Assembly: GCA_023666425.1 (NCBI GenBank)
Contig: JAMPCA010000011.1
Location: forward strand, 1-49,800
Direction of reading: 5' to 3'
Length of the DNA stretch: 49,800 nucleotides
From: Muribaculaceae bacterium
Lineage (GTDB): Bacteria; Bacillota; Clostridia; Lachnospirales; Lachnospiraceae
The translations under genes and the position numbers were made by a program. The notes under the pieces are model-generated. The model made no database searches. It was given only the letters and a program-made list of their open reading frames with translations, and was not told where the DNA came from. Below, in pieces: positions 23,701 through 32,747 of the stretch (within the stretch, counting starts at the first letter, position 1; the number at the start of each line of letters is the position of its first letter).

Positions 23701-25749
23701 CTATTTGTCCACTTGTGCGAAGGAGACGATTGCCTTAAACAGATCTCCATCTATCTGTACCGCCATATTTCCGTCCATCAGTCCGGCAAGGCTCTGGGCG
23801 ATGGAGAGGCCGAGCCCGCTCCCCTCGGTGTTTCTCGAGCTGTCCCCGCGGACAAACCGTTCCATCAGCTCCGCGCTGCTGATATTCAGGCGGCATTTGG
23901 ATATATTGCGGAAAGTCATAATCACCATGCCGTGATAGACCTCAAGGTCGATATATACTCTGGTTTTTGGCATGGCATACTTACAGATATTGCTCATCAG
24001 ATTGTCTATGATCCGCCAGAGATGCCTCCCGTCCGCCATGATATAGACCGGGGGCTCCGGCGCTGTCACCACAAGCTCCAGCTCATTTGCGCCCGCACGC
24101 TCCCCAAACTCTCCCACCACCTGGCTTAACATGACGGTGGCGTCACAGCGCTCCAGATTCACCGGGAGATTTCCGGTGGACGCCTTGGATGCCTCCATCA
24201 GGTCCTCGATCAGCTTTTTCAGCCGGGCGGACTGCCGGTCGAGCACCTCCACATATTCCAGAAGCTTTTCGTCGGTAATCTCCTCCTTTTTCATCAGATC
24301 CACATAGTTGATGATCGAAGTCAGGGGCGTCTTGATATCGTGGGACACATTGGTGATAAGCTCGGTCTTAAACCGCTCGCTCTTCATCCGCTCCGCCACC
24401 GCGAGTGAGATGCCGTCCCCCACATGATTGATATTTTCCGCATGGTTTTTAAACTCCCAGAGCATACGGTGTGTGTCGATGGGCTGGCTGTAATCCCCCG
24501 CTGCGATGCGCATCCCGCCCTTTTTCAGGAGGCTCATCTGGTAGATCACATAGACAAAGAGCGGAATCTCCAGCAGCTTATAGAGGAAAAACATGCCGAC
24601 CAGAAACTCTTCGTCATAAGCGCCCATCAGAATCACGATCAGCTGCGCAAAGCTCACGATACCAAGCGCGACAAGCCCCTTTACAAACAGCGGCACATTG
24701 CTCCGCATTGCCCGAAACGCCCATGCCAGCGGTCTGAGCAGATAGTACAGAACCGTGCTGCGCCAGAAGGTCTTTGTCTTTATGCGCACCGCGACGCTCA
24801 TGCAGAATAAAAGGACAAGGACAGCGGCAAGAACCGCAAACGTCAGAGCGCCGCCGACCGCAAGCCCGAAGCTGATGCTTCCCCCGTAATAACCGCCCCA
24901 CACCTCTATAAACCAGATGATTCCAAGCCAGGCCAGCGTGACGGCAAAGCCCACTGCCATAAGGTAGATGCCAAAGGGGATTTTATCCGGCCAGCGCAGG
25001 TGAAGTTCCATGTCCTCCACCCTGCGCCCCGCCGCGCTCATCAGAAAAACAAAGCAGGCAAAAAACACAAGGACTGACACCGCCAGCCAGACGCCGCAGG
25101 TCTTGCGGAAACCATACGCCCATGCCGCAAGCCGCCCCGCCCCATAGGTGTAATCCGGCATCCCGTTGCGGAGTGTCTGCCCGTTTGCCAGCCGCACCGC
25201 GTCCGCATCGATGCCGCTCCACAGATTCCCCACCGACAGATAGGCCGTGTAATGGGGTGCGGGCGTTTCCTCCCCGTCCTCCCCCGTCTCCCAGTAATAG
25301 CTGTATGTGCGTCCGGTTCCAAGCAGCGCATTCCAGAAGCTGCTGCTGTTATAGCTGTAATGCATTTTCTTCTCGGACTCCATATAGGTAATGCAGTTGC
25401 CGGCATCCACTGTCGCGTCATTGCTGTAGAGCACCGTCTCCTTCACTTCCCCATCCGCATCGACTGTGCTCTGCACCAGCGTGTAGCGGATATTGCCGTC
25501 CTCTAAAGCGTCCAGATTCCGCACGTCGGACTCGTCGGTCAGATCCAGCCCCTCCAGCAGCGCCGCCCCATAGGTGGTCAGCAGCCCCTCATCAATCGTC
25601 CGTTCAATCTCCTCTTTTGTCCCCTGAAGCTCCGGCGCACTCCCGAAAAAGAATACCGCTGCAAGGCAGAAAAACGCCCCCCCGCCGGCTACGACCGTCA
25701 TCGCCATCGCGATTACCTTTACCCAGATATTTCCTTTTAACTGTCTCAT
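23701..25749 (-). CDS. Membrane sensor histidine kinase
   Basis: 682 residues. An N-terminal transmembrane helix (about 11-36) and an extracellular sensing region (about 40-215) are followed by a block of several membrane helices (about 218-410). The HisKA domain has His470 in NVSHDIKTPL, and the HATPase domain has the N box (IIDNLMSNICKYA) and G2-like GSGLGLSIAQSLAGLM. In the membrane it would phosphorylate the response regulator encoded 13 bp upstream. Multi-helix membrane sensors of this type often respond to envelope stress, but the signal is not deducible. Confidence 0.9.
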   Translation of the reverse strand: MRQLKGNIWVKVIAMAMTVVAGGGAFFCLAAVFFFGSAPELQGTKEEIERTIDEGLLTTYGAALLEGLDLTDESDVRNLDALEDGNIRYTLVQSTVDADGEVKETVLYSNDATVDAGNCITYMESEKKMHYSYNSSSFWNALLGTGRTYSYYWETGEDGEETPAPHYTAYLSVGNLWSGIDADAVRLANGQTLRNGMPDYTYGAGRLAAWAYGFRKTCGVWLAVSVLVFFACFVFLMSAAGRRVEDMELHLRWPDKIPFGIYLMAVGFAVTLAWLGIIWFIEVWGGYYGGSISFGLAVGGALTFAVLAAVLVLLFCMSVAVRIKTKTFWRSTVLYYLLRPLAWAFRAMRSNVPLFVKGLVALGIVSFAQLIVILMGAYDEEFLVGMFFLYKLLEIPLFVYVIYQMSLLKKGGMRIAAGDYSQPIDTHRMLWEFKNHAENINHVGDGISLAVAERMKSERFKTELITNVSHDIKTPLTSIINYVDLMKKEEITDEKLLEYVEVLDRQSARLKKLIEDLMEASKASTGNLPVNLERCDATVMLSQVVGEFGERAGANELELVVTAPEPPVYIMADGRHLWRIIDNLMSNICKYAMPKTRVYIDLEVYHGMVIMTFRNISKCRLNISSAELMERFVRGDSSRNTEGSGLGLSIAQSLAGLMDGNMAVQIDGDLFKAIVSFAQVDK

Positions 25750-25762
25750 CGCTCTCTCCTTC

Positions 25763-26452
25763 TCATGTGGCCTCCATCTTGTAGCCCCGTCCCCACACGA
25801 CCTTCAAAAACCGGGGCTCCGCCGGATTATACTCCAGCTTTTCACGCAGGTGCCGGATATGTACCGCCACAGTGTTTTCCGTGCCGTAGGGATTGTCGTT
25901 CCACACCCGCTCATAGATCTCATTCGGGGAAAATACCTCCCCGGGATGCTCCATCAAAAGCTTTAGTATGTCGTACTCTGTCCGGGTCAGGCTCACCAGC
26001 TCCCCGTCCAGCGTCACCTCCTTGGACTTATCGTCCAGCTCGATGCCCCCCACGGCCAGCTTCGCCTTCTCCGTCTGCCCGCTCCCAAGGAGCATATAGC
26101 GCCTGAGCTGGGATTTCACCCGCGCCTGCAGCTCCACCGGGTTGAAGGGCTTCGTAATATAGTCGTCCGCCCCCACCGTCAGCCCCAGCACCTTGTCCAT
26201 GTCCTCGCTCTTGGCAGTCAGAAAAATTACGGGCACGTTGGATTTTTCCCGTATCTTTATCATAGTCTTTATGCCGTCCATCTCGGGCATCATAATATCC
26301 ATGAGCACCAGATGAATGTCCTCCTGCTCCATAAGTTCTATGGCCTGCCGCCCGTTGTAGGCCGCATAGACCTGATAGCCCTCGCTCTCGAGATAAATCT
26401 CCAGCGCCGATACAATATCCTTTTCATCATCACAAACTAAAACGTTATACAT
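25763..26452 (-). CDS. OmpR-family response regulator
   Basis: 229 residues. The receiver domain (1-115) has the acidic pocket Asp8/Asp9, phospho-acceptor Asp52 in LVLMDIMMP, Thr in FLTAKS and Lys in ITKPF. The winged-helix DNA-binding domain (about 130-226) has LTRTEYDILKLLMEHPGEVFSPNEIYERVW and VAVHIRHLREKLE. It is paired with the downstream histidine kinase. A promoter (TTGGAA, 17 bp, TACAAT at 26487-26515) and a GGAGGAG site precede it. Targets unknown. Confidence 0.95.
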   Translation of the reverse strand: MYNVLVCDDEKDIVSALEIYLESEGYQVYAAYNGRQAIELMEQEDIHLVLMDIMMPEMDGIKTMIKIREKSNVPVIFLTAKSEDMDKVLGLTVGADDYITKPFNPVELQARVKSQLRRYMLLGSGQTEKAKLAVGGIELDDKSKEVTLDGELVSLTRTEYDILKLLMEHPGEVFSPNEIYERVWNDNPYGTENTVAVHIRHLREKLEYNPAEPRFLKVVWGRGYKMEAT

Positions 26453-26486
26453 AACTGCTCCTCCGGAAGAATTGATTCATGCATAC

Positions 26487-26515
26487 ATTGTAACGGTTTT
26501 ATTATGAATTTCCAA
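26487..26515 (-). promoter_or_regulatory. Probable sigma-A promoter of the two-component operon
   Basis: Minus strand TTGGAA (26510-26515), 17-bp spacer, TACAAT (26487-26492), 34 bp upstream of the response regulator start. Confidence 0.5.
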
Positions 26516-26559
26516 TCGGGTAAGTGATTAAGACTTTTTTAAGATTCTGACCAGAATAT

Positions 26560-26589
26560 AAAGAAACACCGCCGACATACGCCGACGGT
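26560..26589 (-). terminator. Probable terminator of the MalY/PatB-type gene
   Basis: 9-bp stem with two wobble pairs (26568-26576 with 26581-26589), 4-nt loop, followed on the minus strand by GTTTCTTTATATT. Confidence 0.55.
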
Positions 26590-26600
26590 AAATATCTGCC

Positions 26601-27761
26601 TCATTTTTTCCACATCTGCACGCTGCGCTCCAGCCGCTCCATGCCATCCTCCACCAGCGCCCTTCTGGTCGCCACATTCAGGCGCATAAAGCCCTGCCCG
26701 TTGCCGTACTCCTTTCCGCTGGCGAGATACAGACCGCTGTCCTCCCGCAAAAAGCGGTAGAAGGCGTCCGAATCCTCCACAAGATCCCGGCAGTCGAGCC
26801 ACATCAGATAGGTCGCCTCCGATGCCACCGGACGGATCTCCGGCACGCGCTCCCGCAGAAATTCTGTCACATACGCCTTGTTCTCCCAGATATACTCCCG
26901 CAGCCCGGTGAGCCACTCCTCCCCATGGGTAAAAGCCGCCACCGCCGCGTCCACGGCAAATGCGTTCGGCTCCGCCACCTCGTCCGTATTTAACTGTCTC
27001 CACATCCGGTGGCGCAGAAGCGGGTCGGCCGCATAGACCGCGGCGGTCTGCAGCCCCGCCAGATTAAACGCTTTCGTGGGAGCGATGCAGACGACGCTGT
27101 TCTTTTTGCAGACTTCATTTACGGAGGCAAAGGGAACATACTCTTTTCCCGGAGCTGTGAGGTCGCAGTGGATCTCGTCCGAGAGCACCGTCACATGATA
27201 GTCTGCACAGAGCTCTCCCACCCGCGCCAGCGTCTCCTTATCCCAGATCTTCCCCACCGGGTTCTGGGGATTGCATAAAATCATCAGGGAAGTCTGGGGA
27301 TCTGCCAGTTGCTTCTCCAGCGCCTTAAAATCCATGCGGTACTCTCCCCCCTCAAAAAGCAGGCGGTTTTCCACGATATTGCGGCCGTTATTCCGGATGG
27401 AATTAAAGAAAATATTGTAGGTCGGCGTCTGCACCACCACGTTTTCCGCCGGAGTGGTGAGCTTTCGCACTGCGGAGGAAATCGCCGGAACAATCCCGGT
27501 GGTAAACATCAGCCATTCCGCCTCTATGGCAAAGCCATGACGGCGCTTCCACCAGTCCACATAGCTTTTGACCCATGCATCCGGCAGGATCGAGTAGCCA
27601 AACACGCCGTGCTGCGCCCGCTTTATGAGAGCCTCCGTCACGGCGGGAACCGTCTCAAAATCCATGTCCGCCACCCACATGGGCAGCTCCCACTTCGGCA
27701 CATCCCACTTTAAGGAGCCGGTATCTCTTCGGTTTACTTCTTTGTCAAAATCATAACTCAT
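26601..27761 (-). CDS. MalY/PatB-type PLP-dependent aminotransferase/cystathionine beta-lyase
   Basis: 386 residues from the ATG at 27759-27761 (MSYDFDKEVNRR); an upstream in-frame TTG lacks a ribosome site. Fold-type I PLP enzyme with the MalY/PatB pattern: WDVPKWELPMWVADMDF near the N terminus, TPTYNIFF, LCNPQNPVGKIW, SDEIHCDL and the PLP Lys in APTKAFNLAGLQ, then RLNVATRR near the end. Members cleave cystathionine or cysteine to pyruvate, ammonia and a thiol. It sits alone between two terminators. Homology cannot separate beta-lyase from aminotransferase activity. Confidence 0.9.
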   Translation of the reverse strand: MSYDFDKEVNRRDTGSLKWDVPKWELPMWVADMDFETVPAVTEALIKRAQHGVFGYSILPDAWVKSYVDWWKRRHGFAIEAEWLMFTTGIVPAISSAVRKLTTPAENVVVQTPTYNIFFNSIRNNGRNIVENRLLFEGGEYRMDFKALEKQLADPQTSLMILCNPQNPVGKIWDKETLARVGELCADYHVTVLSDEIHCDLTAPGKEYVPFASVNEVCKKNSVVCIAPTKAFNLAGLQTAAVYAADPLLRHRMWRQLNTDEVAEPNAFAVDAAVAAFTHGEEWLTGLREYIWENKAYVTEFLRERVPEIRPVASEATYLMWLDCRDLVEDSDAFYRFLREDSGLYLASGKEYGNGQGFMRLNVATRRALVEDGMERLERSVQMWKK

Positions 27762-27774
27762 ACAATTATACCTC

Positions 27775-27799
27775 AAAAGGCAGCGGATCTACCGCTGCC
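27775..27799 (-). terminator. Terminator of the sigma-D-like gene at 27828-28499
   Basis: Perfect 8-bp stem GGCAGCGG/CCGCTGCC (27779-27786 with 27792-27799), 5-nt loop, then TTTT on the minus strand. Confidence 0.7.
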
Positions 27800-27827
27800 T
27801 CATGCGTTCTTTCAGAAATATGATGTT

Positions 27828-28499
27828 CTACTCCACTGTACTCGCGCTGCTTTCCTTTGACGCGTAATAGTCTTCGAACTTCTTGTTCGCGGCATCCAGC
27901 GTCTGCTGGCAGATGTCAGGAAGCTTGCTTCCCCATGCGCCGGTGGCCTGCTTGAAGCCCTTCTCCATGGCGGCCTGCATCTCCTTCATCTTATCCACAT
28001 CATCCCCCGCCAGCGCGCTCGCGAAATCAAACAGCCGCTCCGAGGTCTGCTTCACGCCATAATAGCCATCCTCAGAGATATCCTGCTGCGCCTGCAGCCT
28101 GGTCTGGGCGTCTACCGTAAAATCACCCTTGGCCAGAAATCTCCACATATCGTTGGCATTCGTGAAAGAAGTGGCCTGCTGGGAAAACATCTTCTGCACC
28201 AGACTCTGTAACTGGCTCTGACGATTTTCCTGATCGGCTTTCAGCTTCTGCACCAATGCCGCCCGATCCTCAGAACTCATCTTATTGACGGAATAGGTCG
28301 CTTTCTTCGAAGTATCCGACTTCTCCTCAGTCTTCTCATATACGACACCGGAAGACTTTGCACTCTCCTCTTCGGACGCTGCCGCCTCAGTCTTGCTGGT
28401 GGTATTCTCTGCCACGGTCTCGGCTGCAGCCGCTGAGGTCGCATAGGAAGTATAGTTCTCGGTTGCCGAAGTTACATTTCCTGTTGCACTTACACTCAT
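27828..28499 (-). CDS. Unknown Ser/Ala-rich soluble protein with motility-type promoter
   Basis: 223 residues; the ATG follows AAGGAGGA. The first 75 residues are low-complexity (Ser, Thr, Ala, Glu, Lys), start MSVSATGNVTSATENYTSYA and resemble the N terminus of the DUF6033-like protein. The remainder is predicted helical with no membrane segment: EDRAALVQKLKADQENRQSQLQSLVQKMFSQQ, then FTVDAQTRLQAQQDISEDGYYGVKQTSERLFDFASAL. No cysteines or enzyme motifs except single aromatic clusters. A sigma-D-like promoter and two leader hairpins precede it and a terminator follows, so it is a single-gene unit. Export by the flagellar apparatus is possible but unproven. Confidence 0.7.
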   Translation of the reverse strand: MSVSATGNVTSATENYTSYATSAAAAETVAENTTSKTEAAASEEESAKSSGVVYEKTEEKSDTSKKATYSVNKMSSEDRAALVQKLKADQENRQSQLQSLVQKMFSQQATSFTNANDMWRFLAKGDFTVDAQTRLQAQQDISEDGYYGVKQTSERLFDFASALAGDDVDKMKEMQAAMEKGFKQATGAWGSKLPDICQQTLDAANKKFEDYYASKESSASTVE

Positions 28500-28523
28500 A
28501 CTCTCATCCTCCTTGAACGTTTA

Positions 28524-28578
28524 GCGGAATGAAAATCCGTTTTCATTCCGCCCCGGCTCTGCACCGACAGAGTCGGGG
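28524..28578 (-). promoter_or_regulatory. Two adjacent hairpins in the leader of the sigma-D-like gene
   Basis: A perfect 12-bp stem (GCGGAATGAAAA, 28524-28535 with 28540-28551, 4-nt loop) directly abuts a second stem of 11 bp with one mismatch (28551-28561 with 28568-28578). Both lie between the promoter and the ribosome site, with no T-run after them. Confidence 0.5.
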
Positions 28579-28608
28579 CAAATTGCTGTATTCTACCTAC
28601 TATATCCT

Positions 28609-28635
28609 TTTTCGGCACATCGCATGGATTACTTA
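28609..28635 (-). promoter_or_regulatory. Sigma-D (FliA)-type promoter of the gene at 27828-28499
   Basis: Minus strand TAAG (28632-28635), 15-bp spacer, GCCGAAAA (28609-28616). It shares GGGGTTAAGTA and TGTGCCGA with the promoter at 18896-18922, at the same spacing. Confidence 0.6.
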
Positions 28636-28670
28636 ACCCCTAATCTGAAAAAATTTTAAAATTTTTCCAG

Positions 28671-29885
28671 TTACATTGCCTGTATCCTTTTCAGCGCTTC
28701 CACCGTGTTCTCATGGTTGCCAAATGCCGTCAGTCTGAAATACCCTTCCCCGCTGGGTCCGAAGCCCGAGCCGGGCGTGCCGACCACGTTCGCGTTTTCC
28801 AGCAGATGGTCGAAAAATTCCCACGAGGTCATGGAATCCGGGGTTTTCAGCCAGATGTAGGGCGCGTTCACACCGCCAAAGACGGTATAGCCCGCCGCCA
28901 CAAGCCCCTCTTTGATGGTCTTTGCATTGTTCATATAGTAAGCCACCTGCTCTTTGAGCTGCGCCTTACCTTCCTGTGAATACACCGCAGCTCCCGCGCG
29001 CTGTACGATATAGGGCGCGCCGTTGAACTTCGTCCCATGGCGTCTCGCCCACATCGCATTTAAGGACACGTCGCCGCACTTTAAATCCTTCGGAACCACC
29101 GTAAAGCCGAGACGCACGCCGGTAAAGCCCGCGTTCTTGGAGAAGCTTCTAAGCTCGATCGCGCAGCTTCTCGCCCCCTTACACTCGTAGATGGAATGCG
29201 CCACGTCCGCATCGCTGATATATGCCTCGTAGGCCGCATCGTAGATAATGACAGCGCCGACACGGTTCGCGTAATCCACCCACTCCTGCAGCTGGCTCTT
29301 CGTGAGCGTCGTCCCGGTGGGGTTGTTCGGCAGGCACAGATAGATGATATCCGGCGTCTCTTTCGGGAATTCCGGCACAAAGGCATTCTCCGCCGTGCAG
29401 GGCATATAGATGACATCGCTCCACGTCTCCGATTCCCTGTCATAGGTTCCGGTGCGCCCAGCCATCACATTGGAATCCACATAGACCGGGTACACCGGGT
29501 CGCAGACAGCGATCCGGCTGTCCGCCGCAAAAATCTCCTGAATATTGGCGGAATCGCTCTTTGCCCCGTCTGAGATAAACACCTCGTCCACCGACACTTC
29601 GCAGCCTCTCGCCGCATAATCGTTCTCCACGATCGCTTTCCGCAGAAACTCATAGCCGAGATCCGGCGCATAGCCCCGGAAGGTCTCAGCACATCCCATC
29701 TCGTCCACGGCCTTATGCATGGCCGCAAGAATGGCGGGCGCCAGCGGCTGGGTCACGTCTCCGATTCCAAGCCGGATGATCTGCCTGCCGGGGTTCGCCT
29801 CCTGATAGGCGTTCACCTTTTTTCCAATGGTGCTGAACAGATAGCTGCCCGGCAGCTTCTGGTAATTGTCGTTGATCTGAAACAT
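28671..29885 (-). CDS. dapL: LL-diaminopimelate aminotransferase
   Basis: 404 residues, class I/II PLP aminotransferase with the DapL-specific N terminus [13 protein letters not shown] and [58 protein letters not shown] and the PLP Lys in [15 protein letters not shown]. It converts tetrahydrodipicolinate directly to LL-DAP using glutamate, a one-step route to the peptidoglycan and lysine precursor. It follows the glnA/ANTAR genes on the same strand with a 77-bp gap that contains a tandem repeat; glutamate supply is a plausible link. Confidence 0.95.
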   Translation of the reverse strand: MFQINDNYQKLPGSYLFSTIGKKVNAYQEANPGRQIIRLGIGDVTQPLAPAILAAMHKAVDEMGCAETFRGYAPDLGYEFLRKAIVENDYAARGCEVSVDEVFISDGAKSDSANIQEIFAADSRIAVCDPVYPVYVDSNVMAGRTGTYDRESETWSDVIYMPCTAENAFVPEFPKETPDIIYLCLPNNPTGTTLTKSQLQEWVDYANRVGAVIIYDAAYEAYISDADVAHSIYECKGARSCAIELRSFSKNAGFTGVRLGFTVVPKDLKCGDVSLNAMWARRHGTKFNGAPYIVQRAGAAVYSQEGKAQLKEQVAYYMNNAKTIKEGLVAAGYTVFGGVNAPYIWLKTPDSMTSWEFFDHLLENANVVGTPGSGFGPSGEGYFRLTAFGNHENTVEALKRIQAM

Positions 29886-29918
29886 TTCCTGATACCTCTC
29901 TTTCTAATGTAATACTCT

Positions 29919-29974
29919 TATCCGCCTCCTGCAATACGGCTATCCGTCTCCTGCAATACGGCTTATCCGTCTCC
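29919..29974. repeat. 22-bp tandem repeat, 2.5 copies, between the ANTAR gene and dapL
   Basis: Units TATCCG(C/T)CTCCTGCAATACGGC at 29919-29940 and 29941-29962, then a partial copy at 29964-29974 that overlaps the last codons of the ANTAR gene. On the minus strand each unit contains GCAGGAG. It appears to have arisen by duplication of the gene end. Confidence 0.7.
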
Positions 29975-30517
29975 CCAGAGACTCAGAATCATCTGGGAAA
30001 TTTCCACAAGTCCCGTCCCGCTCTCCATACTGCGCCTCTGGATATAGCCGTGCGCCTCCGCCTCCGTCAGACTGTTGCGCTCCATCAGAAGCGCCTTCGC
30101 CCTCCCGATCAGCTCCTGCTCCTCCTTGGAGCGTTTTGCGGGAACCGAATGCATACGCTTTTTCCGGCGGCTGATCTCCCCCTCCATCATGTCCACCGTG
30201 TGCAAGAGCTCGTGCACCTTTAACGGCATGGACAGACAGACCAGATTCTCCACCTGGCGCTCCCGGATCTCGCCCGCCGGGGCGATCAAAAGCATCTGAA
30301 AGCCATCCGGCAGGCACTCGCACAGCTCTGTGTACATCATGTCAATGAAGCGCGGGCCACAGATGAGGATCCCCCCGTCCAGCTCCCCGATGCTGGAGAG
30401 CGCCTGTCCCCCGGTCGTGCAGACCGCCTGCACGCGGTATCCGCTCTGGGCCAGGATCCTGCGAATGCTGGCGGCCGCCTCCTTTCTGGAAAAGGCGACA
30501 ACAATGCTGCACATCAT
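29963..30517 (-). CDS. ANTAR-domain RNA-binding regulator (NasT/AmiR type)
   Basis: 184 residues. The N-terminal half is a receiver-like domain with poor conservation of the phosphorylation pocket ([16 protein letters not shown] instead of a clear Asp). The C-terminal ANTAR three-helix domain (about 125-180) has [41 protein letters not shown] proteins bind paired hairpins in leader RNA and prevent termination, commonly in nitrogen metabolism genes. The ATG overlaps the glnA stop by 4 bp (ATGA), so it is translationally coupled to glutamine synthetase, a frequent pairing in Clostridia. Confidence 0.92.
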   Translation of the reverse strand: MMCSIVVAFSRKEAAASIRRILAQSGYRVQAVCTTGGQALSSIGELDGGILICGPRFIDMMYTELCECLPDGFQMLLIAPAGEIRERQVENLVCLSMPLKVHELLHTVDMMEGEISRRKKRMHSVPAKRSKEEQELIGRAKALLMERNSLTEAEAHGYIQRRSMESGTGLVEISQMILSLWGDG

Positions 30518-31845
30518 ATTTTATACAGATACTCCTCGAGCTCCCAGGGCGTCACCTGCGCCCGGTAATGCATCCACTCCCTCTCCTTTGCCTCAAGGTA
30601 CTTCGCTGAAATATGCTCCCCCAGCACTCCGTTGATAAGCGCATCTTTCCGGAACTCCTCCATCGCCTCGTTTAGATCCTCCGGGATCGAATCGATGCCC
30701 TGCCGCCTTTTCTCCTCCTTCGTCAGTTCAAAGACGTTGTTCTGCACCCGCCGGGGCGGCTCGATATGGCGGCGGATCCCGTCGAGCCCCGACGCCAGAC
30801 ATGCCGCAAGGGCAAGATAGGGGTTTGCCGCCGGATCCGGGCTTCTAAGCTCCACCCGCGTCCCCTCTCCCCGCGTGACCGGAATGCGCACTAAGGGACT
30901 CCGGTTCGTCGAAGACCACGCGATATCCGTCGGTGCCTCATAGCCCGGCACGAAGCGTTTGTAGGAATTCACCAGCGGGTTGGTGATCACCGCCATCCCT
31001 TTTGCATGGCTCATAATGCCTCCCATAAAATAGTAGGCCTCTTTACTTAAGCCCAGCTCCCCCTCCGGGTCGTCAAAGATATTCCTGCCGTCTTTAAACA
31101 GCGACATATTGATGTGCATCCCGGAGCCGTTCTCCCCCTGCTTCGGCTTGGGCAGAAAACTGGCGAAAAGACCGTGCCGCTTGGCGATGGTGCGCACCGC
31201 AAGCTTAAAAGTCATTATATTGTCCGCCGTGATCATCGCCTCGTCGTATTTGAAGTCAATCTCGTGCTGTGCGGGAGCCACCTCGTGGTGCGAAGTCTCA
31301 ATCTCAAAGCCCATGCGTTCGAGCATGAGCACCATGTCGCGCCTCGCATTTTCCCCGAGATCCACCGGCCCCAGATCGAAATATCCCGCCTTCTCATGGC
31401 TGATGGTGGTCGGCTGCCCGTTCTCGTCCAGATGAAACAGGAAAAATTCGCACTCCGGCCCCACATAAAAGCGGTAGCCCATTTTTTCGGCCTCCGCAAG
31501 CTGCCGTTTTAGGATGTAGCGGGCGTCCCCGGCAAACGGCGTCCCGTCCGCATTGTAAACGTCACAGATGATCCTCGCTACCTTCCCCTGCTGCGGCCTC
31601 CACGGAAAAATAGTGAAGGTGTCCAGATCCGGGTACAGATACATGTCCGACTCCTCAATCCGCACAAAGCCTTCGATGGAGGAACCGTCAAACATACACT
31701 GGTTGTTCAGCGCTTTCTCCAGCTGGCTGGACGTGATCGCTACATTTTTCAGCGCGCCGAAAATATCCGTGAACTGCAGCCGGATGAACTCCACATCCTC
31801 CTCTTCCACAATCCGCATAATCTCCTGCCTGGTGTATTTGCTCAT
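30514..31845 (-). CDS. glnA: Glutamine synthetase type I
   Basis: 443 residues, the GSI-alpha size. The ATG at 31843-31845 is chosen because AAAGGAG lies 8 bases upstream; the in-frame ATG at 31863 contains that site. Family motifs: [20 protein letters not shown], the metal-binding [23 protein letters not shown] and [17 protein letters not shown], with [14 protein letters not shown]. No adenylylation Tyr motif is apparent, as in other Gram-positive enzymes. It forms glutamine from glutamate, ammonia and ATP. The gene is followed by the overlapping ANTAR regulator. Confidence 0.96.
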   Translation of the reverse strand: MSKYTRQEIMRIVEEEDVEFIRLQFTDIFGALKNVAITSSQLEKALNNQCMFDGSSIEGFVRIEESDMYLYPDLDTFTIFPWRPQQGKVARIICDVYNADGTPFAGDARYILKRQLAEAEKMGYRFYVGPECEFFLFHLDENGQPTTISHEKAGYFDLGPVDLGENARRDMVLMLERMGFEIETSHHEVAPAQHEIDFKYDEAMITADNIMTFKLAVRTIAKRHGLFASFLPKPKQGENGSGMHINMSLFKDGRNIFDDPEGELGLSKEAYYFMGGIMSHAKGMAVITNPLVNSYKRFVPGYEAPTDIAWSSTNRSPLVRIPVTRGEGTRVELRSPDPAANPYLALAACLASGLDGIRRHIEPPRRVQNNVFELTKEEKRRQGIDSIPEDLNEAMEEFRKDALINGVLGEHISAKYLEAKEREWMHYRAQVTPWELEEYLYKI

Positions 31846-31859
31846 GCTGCCTGCTCCTT

Positions 31860-32663
31860 TCATGTCATGCTTCCAGAGGAAGCCCTGCTTTTAATATATT
31901 GTAGTACTTTTTCATAGGACATCGGTCCGCCGAACAGATCCAGCGCGCTCCCGATGGTCACATGAAGCTTTCCCTTCCCCAGCTCCCAGACCTCCTCAAG
32001 ATCCGAAAAGCTGTGGACGCCCCCCGCGTAGGTGACGGGCTGCTTTCCCCACTCCCCCAGCAGGGAGACCAGCTCCCGCTCAATTCCGCCGGATTTTCCC
32101 TCCACATCGACCGCGTGAACCAGAAATTCCCGGCAGTACTCCCCCAGCTCGTCTAAGAGCGCAGGCACGATCTGCTCGTTCGTGAATTTCTGCCACCGGT
32201 CCGTCACGATATAGTATTTGCCGTCCGGCTTTTTCCGGCAGGAGAGATCCAGCACCAGATGCTCTCTCCCCACCTCCCGGTACAGCCTTTCCAGATTGCC
32301 GAAATGTATGTAGCCGTCCCGAAAGACATAGGAAGTGACGATCACCGCGGAAGCTCCTGCCTGGAGAAACTCCGCCGCGTTGCCGGCGGTAATGCCGCCC
32401 CCCGCCTGCAGCCCGCCCGGGTACTCGCGAAACGCCGCAAACGCCTGCTGTCTGCCCGCCTCGTAACAGGCGCTGTCCGCGGAGTTCAAAAGAATCACAT
32501 GCCCGTCCCGCAGCCCCTGCCTCCTGTACAGTCCCGCATAAAAGGCGGCGTCCTGCCCGGAGACAAAATTCTCGCGGGCAAAATCCCCCTCGTCCCTGAG
32601 GCTTGCGCCCACAATCTGTTTGACTTTTCCGTTGTGAATATCTATGCACGGACGAAATTCCAT
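31860..32663 (-). CDS. Eukaryotic-type phosphoribosylformimino-AICAR-ribotide isomerase (HisA/HIS6-like)
   Basis: 267 residues, (beta/alpha)8 barrel. The N terminus [22 protein letters not shown] matches the eukaryotic HIS6 form ([17 protein letters not shown]) rather than the usual bacterial HisA. Further signatures: [48 protein letters not shown] and [14 protein letters not shown], with a catalytic Asp in the first strand and a second acid in HAVDVEGK. It isomerises ProFAR to PRFAR in histidine synthesis. No other his genes are nearby; it is upstream of and close to glnA (14 bp gap), perhaps tying histidine synthesis to glutamine. Confidence 0.88.
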   Translation of the reverse strand: MEFRPCIDIHNGKVKQIVGASLRDEGDFARENFVSGQDAAFYAGLYRRQGLRDGHVILLNSADSACYEAGRQQAFAAFREYPGGLQAGGGITAGNAAEFLQAGASAVIVTSYVFRDGYIHFGNLERLYREVGREHLVLDLSCRKKPDGKYYIVTDRWQKFTNEQIVPALLDELGEYCREFLVHAVDVEGKSGGIERELVSLLGEWGKQPVTYAGGVHSFSDLEEVWELGKGKLHVTIGSALDLFGGPMSYEKVLQYIKSRASSGSMT

Positions 32664-32747
32664 CGCTTCCCCCCCGCCTGCCTGAGTGTTCTACCGTATA
32701 TCATAGCATATCTTTCCAGATTTAGGAATGCCGAATTTATTATTTTC

